A stretch of DNA of 64,000 bases from Xiphophorus maculatus (Eukaryota; Chordata; Actinopteri; Cyprinodontiformes; Poeciliidae), in assembly GCF_002775205.1 (NCBI RefSeq), contig NC_036454.1:6081882-6145881 (forward strand). Reading direction: 5' to 3'. The notes beneath the pieces were generated by a model. The model saw nothing but the letters and a program-made list of their open reading frames with translations. It did no database searches and had not been told where the DNA came from. Each line of letters begins with the position of its first letter. Within the stretch, counting starts at the first letter, position 1. This document shows, one piece after another, positions 58,115 through 64,000 of this stretch. The position numbers were made by a program, and so were the translations under genes.

Positions 58115-61100
58115 TAAATGTCAGAAAAACTTGAACATAGAAACTCAGAGTGCTGTTAATTATAGTTTTTAGAGAAATTGGATCGGTCAGAGCTTTCCAA
58201 AGAAAACAAAAATCGGCCGTAAATCTCTGACCGGTGCATCTCCACTAACTGGAGGTATACGTTTCCTCCTCAGCTGTTTTATGAAAGGCTGCAGCTGCTT
58301 GCAGATTTCTGAGGTACGGCATAATCTTCCTGCTTTAAGATTTGATGATCCGAGCCGACTGAGCGGTGTGCTCGGCCTGCACTGCGCTCTTTACTAATGT
58401 ATGAGCCGTGTTCTCTGAAACAGCAGAGCAATGTTTGAGCTGCTGCATACGACTTCTACTCCAGCGCTAATAATAGCTCATCATGACCCATCTGACATGG
58501 GCTGCAGCAGCCAGGTTTTATGGCGATCCTGATGACTTACTGCTCTGCTTCACAAGTGAGATTTTCGCTGCTGATATATTTCTCAGAAAGCAGGTAAGGT
58601 CAGAGGGTTTAAAGCGCCAGCCGAGTCTGCTTAGGAGGAACGTTTGCTTGGGAAGGGCAGATGGAGATGGGAGCTGCAGGGAGGCCGGGGGGTCATGGCA
58701 GAAAAGGCACCCCAGGCACTTGGCAGCTGAGGGCCATGCGCCTGTACGCCTACATGCCTTTTAGCACGGGACTCTCATCTGACTCTGCCTCTCTTTCACT
58801 CTGGCACACACATGCATGGTCATTCTGACAGTGAACTCTGTTTATTTACTGCAGTCACAGTGATTCACCCTCTTAAAAATCCTGATATCAAGCATCTGGG
58901 AATGGATGACTAAATGTTATTTGCGCGTTACCCAAACGCCCCGCTTGACTTCAGCCCTGATTCTGTCCCGTATTGCAGACAGCAAGCGGTTCATGTCAAT
59001 CCAGCTCATGTCAACAGGAAATATAGGGCAGGTCTGTTGGGTAAGGTTTCCAGCCAATCATAGCACTTGTTTATTGGCAGCGATCTGTGGACGAGGGATG
59101 CCAGAGGTTCCTGTATGGCCTCGTAGCATATCATGGTAGTGTGGAGGGGTGTGTGCGCGTATGTATGTATATATAAATAAATATATATGTGCACATGTGA
59201 GGTGTTTATTTTGTCTGAGACTTACTTGCTGCAGCAGCAGAGAGCTGACCTGATTTCTGTCCTGGTTCTTTTGTGTCAATGTCAGATAAGTCGTGCGGAG
59301 GTATTTAAGTGAAGGCCTATTACATTTAAGCCTATTATGAAGTCAAATCACTCTACTTATAATTACAAATGCCAGTAGAGCCTGTTTTATTTATAATATA
59401 GCCACAAGTTCAGCAGATTAGTTTGATTACACCAAACATTTTAACCCTCCTTACTGGTTTTTCTTTTCTGATGGAAATGATTCCTAAAAGATGATGGTTC
59501 ACCGTAAATGTCCCTGCTTTTAAAGTTCCCCTCTTAGCTTTATTTGATGCTAACTTTTACAAGTTGCATAAAATATTTTGTTGCAAGTTGAAATTATCGT
59601 CTAGCCTTGCTTTATGCTTGGTCTTCACGATGCTGTTCTCTAATCATTTCTAAACCACCTTTTCTGAAGGCAGTTGTTTGAATAGTGAGTATTGGGGTAA
59701 AACAGGCTACATACTTTTTTCAGATATTTATTTCAAAACTGTTTTGAAAATTATACATTAGTTTACTTGTTATTCACAAATCTGCAGTACTTTGACTGTG
59801 ACTTGTAAGCCCGTTTCAATAAGCAATAGATCAATGAATCAATTGCAGAATAAATTAACATGAACTTGATTGTTTCCTTTCTGATGATTACTATTTTTGG
59901 AGGGCATTTTGTTTTCAGAGATTTCCTAATTCATTTTATTTATTGTTTTAGTTCTTGTGTTTTATTTTGCACATTTAAATTGTCTTACAGTTTCAATGTG
60001 GAGTGTTCTTTACAAAATTTAAGTTTATTGGTCAACTAGTATTATTATGTCTTTATCAAAATATTAATTAAAAATGGTCTCAAAACGACAATATTATCGT
60101 TTATCACAATAATTACTGGAACAATTTATTGCCCAACAAAACTTATCGTGACCGTCAATGTGAAAAATTTTAAGGGGTGTGAATACTTTTTCCAAGAACC
60201 TGTTTTCCAGCGTCTACATTCCTGTAGTATTTTTAGGAAATGAGAAAAAAAGTGACATTTAAACTCCATATTTCCCAGCTGCAGTGAGCCATGCTGATCT
60301 TGTAAGTCAAATATTCTTGAACAGTGGTTATATATGCTTCTCTTTGTGGATGTCTCTTCTCCTGAGATGCAAGCCCTCACTGGCGATGATTAACCCAAAT
60401 GTATTCCTCTCTTCATCGCTTCCTCTCTTCTTCTCCAGCACAACGTCTCCTGCAGACTCCACTGCATGCTATCCTTGGGTTATCTCACTCTGCGCTCGTG
60501 TTCCTGTTTGCCACATATCTCTTCCTGCTTGTTCCTTTTTGCCACTTCCTCTCTCATCCCCCTTCAGGACCGGTCCTCACCATCCTTCCTTTCTCCGTTA
60601 CCTCTCTGCTCATTTCTTATTTACCCCACTGCTTCAGAGAACGACAGCGTTTGGCTGACCGACAGCTTTAAAGAGAGGGATTAAATTAATATTTGAAGCA
60701 GAGTGTACTACCAGGGCTGCGCTACTTTTCCACAGTTGACTGTAAACTCCTTACAGTCAGAGTAACAGCAAAATGAAAGCTCAGACTTTGATTCAAACTT
60801 TTTATACAGTGAAACAGAAATATAATATATTTGTTTGCCTTATTTTTAGCTGCACTAGAATTTTTTTTTAAATAAAAGAACTGTCTACTACATTCATCAT
60901 TTTTTTCATGCCAAATCCAATTTATGATTTTAATGTCTTTTTTGTGTTTCTTTCTTGTCTCCCTTTCCTTTCTTAAAAAGAAATAAAATATATTTAATTA
61001 ATGGATTTTTGTTTAATTCTGATTATTTCTGTAACCTTAACTCACATAATTTCATTTGCATTCCATAATAACTTTTTTTTTTCTAAATAAAATTTCTCTC

Positions 61101-61999
61101 TTGGCATTTCTCAACATAATTATTTTGTTTCACTGCGGTACCGAACAACCCACAGAGTGGTGTGCAGCCAGGTAGTTACGGAGCTCTGTTTTATTTACAA
61201 CTAAAAGTTGTACTAATTTAATGGTCTAAAATCCTTTAAAAATGTAATACTTTATGGTGTTTTGATTCCAAAAGAAAATAGTTTTTTTTACTCAATTTTC
61301 ACTTCCACTCATGCCCAGGAAATGTAGATACTGCATGAAATATTTTACTTCTATAAATTACATCATAATATTCAATATACTTCACTTCAAAAGTACTTAT
61401 TTATCTCCAAGGAACTCACTTGGCAATTGGCAAACACTGCTAATCCACCTCATTTTCTTTTGCCACTCCTTTTTAAATCTCTGTTTGGCCATATGGATAG
61501 AAAGCCAAACTATGATCTGTTTACTGAGTTTTAGAGCTCAACTCTGAACCTTTTCATTGTTTCCATCAACCGTAATCTCCCCAGATTATTTTTTCATGAA
61601 GCTGATCTATCGATAAACTGAGAAATGTGGGGAAATGTTCATCCTTCAGTCATGAAGGTTGTTTTGTCTGATCCAGTCAGCTTCATTAACGACCTGAAAC
61701 CCATTTTCATCCTGGTCTGAAATGAGTGGGTGTTCATTTTCAGGTTCTACCTCCTTGTTCGGCAATAATAAGGTAATGAAGGAGGGAAAGAACAGAAGAA
61801 GATGAAACACAATTTTCCCATACCATCAACTTTTTCCATTTGTCTTACAATAACACAAAAATATTTATAGAACTATACCAGAGGTTTGTGTAGGACGTGT
61901 GACAGTTCATATCACTGCTAATGAAAGCAGTTTTGGTTTCTAAATTACATGTGCTAGGTTAATTTCCTCTCCAGTGTTTAGTGATGCCTTCCTGTAGAG

Positions 62000-63029
62000 C
62001 AGGGGTGTCCAAAATAGTCGTCAAAAGTACTAGCGAAAAATTTTTTAAATAAAAATTATGGAAAAATTTTCTGTTTTTTACCTACTCAACAATAAACCAA
62101 ACATGAACTATTTTAATTAAATAAATAATCAGATTTTTTTTGTAGGAACGGGATTAAAAATCCAAAACTTCAAATGGTGTTTCCTTGTCAAATGAAAGGC
62201 ATCCAATTGTCTATTACTCAGGGCTCGACTGAGGACAAAATATTTAGTCTGTTCTCAGCAATAAATACAGGATCTGGATCAGACTTCATTTAAAAACACT
62301 TCCTGTATTTACCCAAATATGCTCAGTTAAAAGCATACTTGGACGAACCAAGGTGGAGTTTTGACTAGTTCGTTTGTCTAGAAAGTCTGGTTCATTTGAC
62401 CAAAAGAGCGAACTGTGGTCCGCATACAAACCTTGGTTTTGGTTTGGTTAAAGTGATTTCTGGTGTGACCTGAATGCATATTATGAATTCTGGACTTCAA
62501 AAGCAGGAAGTCGACTAACGCACCGGGCATTCTGGGTAAACGCAACCAAAACAAACTCAAAAGTCTAACGGTAGAGGGAGAAATGGCTTGTGATCTTTTA
62601 CTAAAAACAAAAGAGCAAGCTCTACAGTCTGATGTCACTTAATTTTTTTAACATATCTGCAAAAGTTTTTTTCTTTTGTTGTTTCCTTGTGTGGTTCTTG
62701 GTGGAGCGCCACCACAGGCGAGGAGTGGGACATGTTTTTCAAACGGTTTGTTTTGTTTGAAAGAGTGCAGAGTGAAAGCAAACTGCAGCAGCTGAAAATG
62801 TAACAAATGTTGCAATTCTGGTAACCAATCGAACTGAGTCTATGGGACTATTGGGTGTGAAAACACTCTAGTCAATTAATAGATATGCTCCTATTTATCA
62901 TGAAAACAGAAGAAAAGCAGAAAGGTGGAAAAGATTTTTTGTAAGTAGATTTTGATGTAATTTTTTGCCTGAATTTATTCTTCAATTGAGGTTGTGGGCC
63001 TCCCTTTGGGTGTTCTTTGAACACCCCTG
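62000..63029. mobile_element. hAT-type non-autonomous element with an 8-bp target duplication, hosting a second MITE
   Basis: The left end CAGGGGTGTCCAAA and right end TTTGAACACCCCTG form an inverted pair. CTGTAGAG (61992-61999) and CTATAGAG (63030-63037) flank it with one mismatch, the 8-bp duplication expected of hAT transposition. About 536 bp of its 1030 bp belongs to an inserted MITE (about 62340-62873). No transposase frame seen. Confidence 0.8.
62340..62873 (-). mobile_element. MITE copy B, inverted relative to copy A and nested in the hAT-type element
   Basis: In reverse orientation it contains AATTGCAACATTTGTTACAT, TTTTCAGCTGCTGC and TACCCAGAATGCCCG, matching the MITE at 55617-56212. 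Its right end GGGTGTGAAAACACTC corresponds to that copy's left end. Its left end has diverged, so that boundary is approximate. Confidence 0.8.
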
Positions 63030-64000
63030 CTATAGAGAATAGATAACCAAAGCTCAGGTATGTCGACAAATGGACCAAACCACGATGAACGGAGACAACA
63101 ACTCTGGGCCATTTCTCTTCTCTTACTATCAGCAGATGCCACCAACAAACTGAAACCCGATCCTGGCCCATTTGACCTTTTTTCCACCATTTGGCATCTT
63201 AACATATCAAGGACGGTTCAGCAGAAACACGAGTTTAGGCGGAGTGGACATTTAGACAAAGCAAGCAATAACCTCACCTGGAGATTAGAAAAAAGCAGCT
63301 TGATTTACAGAGAGATGAATAGAAAATCATGCCTTTTTGTTTCACTGGCTCCTCAAACAGAAGAGTCAGAGAAAGAAAACAAGCAGCAGCAGCAGGCGCA
63401 GTGATTAGCATTGTTTTAATCTTTCAACAGAAAGATGGCACGCAGGCTTAATTGTTCTTCCTCCTCCCACCTCCTCTCTCCCTCTTCAACACTCCCCCAC
63501 TCCTTTCTCCAACTGGCTCAGCTTGTCTTCTAAGACTGTAATCACTGGGCTTACACGTCACTGTCACTCCTCTGTACCCATGGAAATGTGTCTGCTTGCC
63601 TTTTTCCAAGCTATTCCTGTCACAGATTCTACTATACTGTTTCCAGCAACAGCATGTATTTATTTTCATCAGTTGTTTGAGTGTTGGTGTTTACAGGGAT
63701 CCACTTCTTCTTGGGTTTTTCTGTCTGTGGGCATGTTTGGTCCGATCGCCGCGTTCTGAAATGATAAAATACTTAAACCAGAAATGGCATCTGTGTTAGG
63801 TCTGTTTTGCTCTAAACTCCAAAGGATTTTCGGGAATCAGAAAAAAGCCCGATCGAGGTTGGGGCGCTGCTTTGTGCTTCACTGTGACTGATTACAGTGT
63901 CAGAGGAGTATTATATTGATCTGATCTTCATCTTTGTATGCAGAGCTCCTTATTTGAGCCTTAAGCTCAGGATGATATCACTTTTTTACCAGCAAGTACC

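Larger units (their letters stand above)
54302..64000 (+). other. camk2d: CaMKII intron 2, continuing past the window
   Basis: Nearly 10 kb with no further kinase exon recognised. It is rich in DNA-transposon relics, listed separately. A GC-richer patch at about 58310-58790 and another near 56430-56530 may be conserved elements, but nothing in the sequence names their role. Open frames around 60284-60684 and 63060-63404 lack motifs. Confidence 0.8.

Noticed and set aside
60284-60684. Overlapping plus-strand frames of up to 124 codons in CaMKII intron 2
   Set aside because: A pyrimidine-rich stretch gives stop-free Ser/Leu/Phe-rich frames in all three phases, the mark of low complexity and not coding.

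Overview
The window looks like teleost fish nuclear DNA. It is AT-rich, its genes are intron-rich, and it carries three TRIM genes of the fish A33/NF7-like type, several Rex1/L2-like LINE 3' ends with short-repeat tails, Tc1/mariner and hAT relics, and a CaMKII gene next to a SEC24C/D-class gene. I cannot name the species. No bacterial or CRISPR features are present.

Layout. 1-7.0 kb: no host gene seen; holds a palindromic tandem repeat, a GC-rich island (2.16-2.45 kb), an internally deleted Tc1-like element (3178-3544) and a MITE with a clean target duplication (3828-4190). 7.06-10.83 kb: a broken plus-strand LINE, interrupted by the minus-strand 3' end of a second LINE whose tail has become a TAGA microsatellite of about 209 bp. 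11.2-21.6 kb: three plus-strand TRIM (RING, B-box, coiled-coil, B30.2) genes. The first is whole and is followed by a broken B30.2 fragment, the second has no RING, and the third carries a 3 x 27-bp coding minisatellite. 22.9-24.7 kb: LINE remnants.

25.3-32.85 kb: an 11-exon gene that reads in frame through every junction I placed (1345 codons). It joins a Ser/Asn/Gln-rich N-terminal exon to two zinc-finger-like motifs, a tyrosine-recombinase-like (Crypton-type) core that seems to have lost its nucleophile, and three copies of one C-terminal domain on symmetric phase-1 exons. 35.5-44.3 kb: a 20-exon, 1003-residue, complete SEC24C/D-class COPII coat protein. Its first exon opens with a motif also found at the start of the first exon of the recombinase-derived gene upstream, so the two neighbours probably share a duplicated 5' end. 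This pair is the most interesting part of the window.

45.9-46.1 kb: a CpG-rich patch with a CTCF-like motif. 47.8-64.0 kb: the 5' end of a CaMKII gene (camk2d type), with the CpG-rich promoter, exon 1 (62 coding nt), a 6-kb intron, exon 2 (95 nt) and an intron running past the window end. That intron is full of DNA-transposon relics, including a hAT-type element with an 8-bp target duplication and a second MITE nested inside it.

The genes do not form a pathway: TRIMs are E3 ligases often tied to innate immunity, SEC24 selects ER export cargo, and CaMKII is a Ca2+/calmodulin kinase. The SEC24-CAMK2 neighbourhood agrees with the known vertebrate linkage (SEC24C/CAMK2G and SEC24D/CAMK2D in human). 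All exon boundaries were placed by hand from splice consensus and frame. All family names rest on motif recognition, not on searches.
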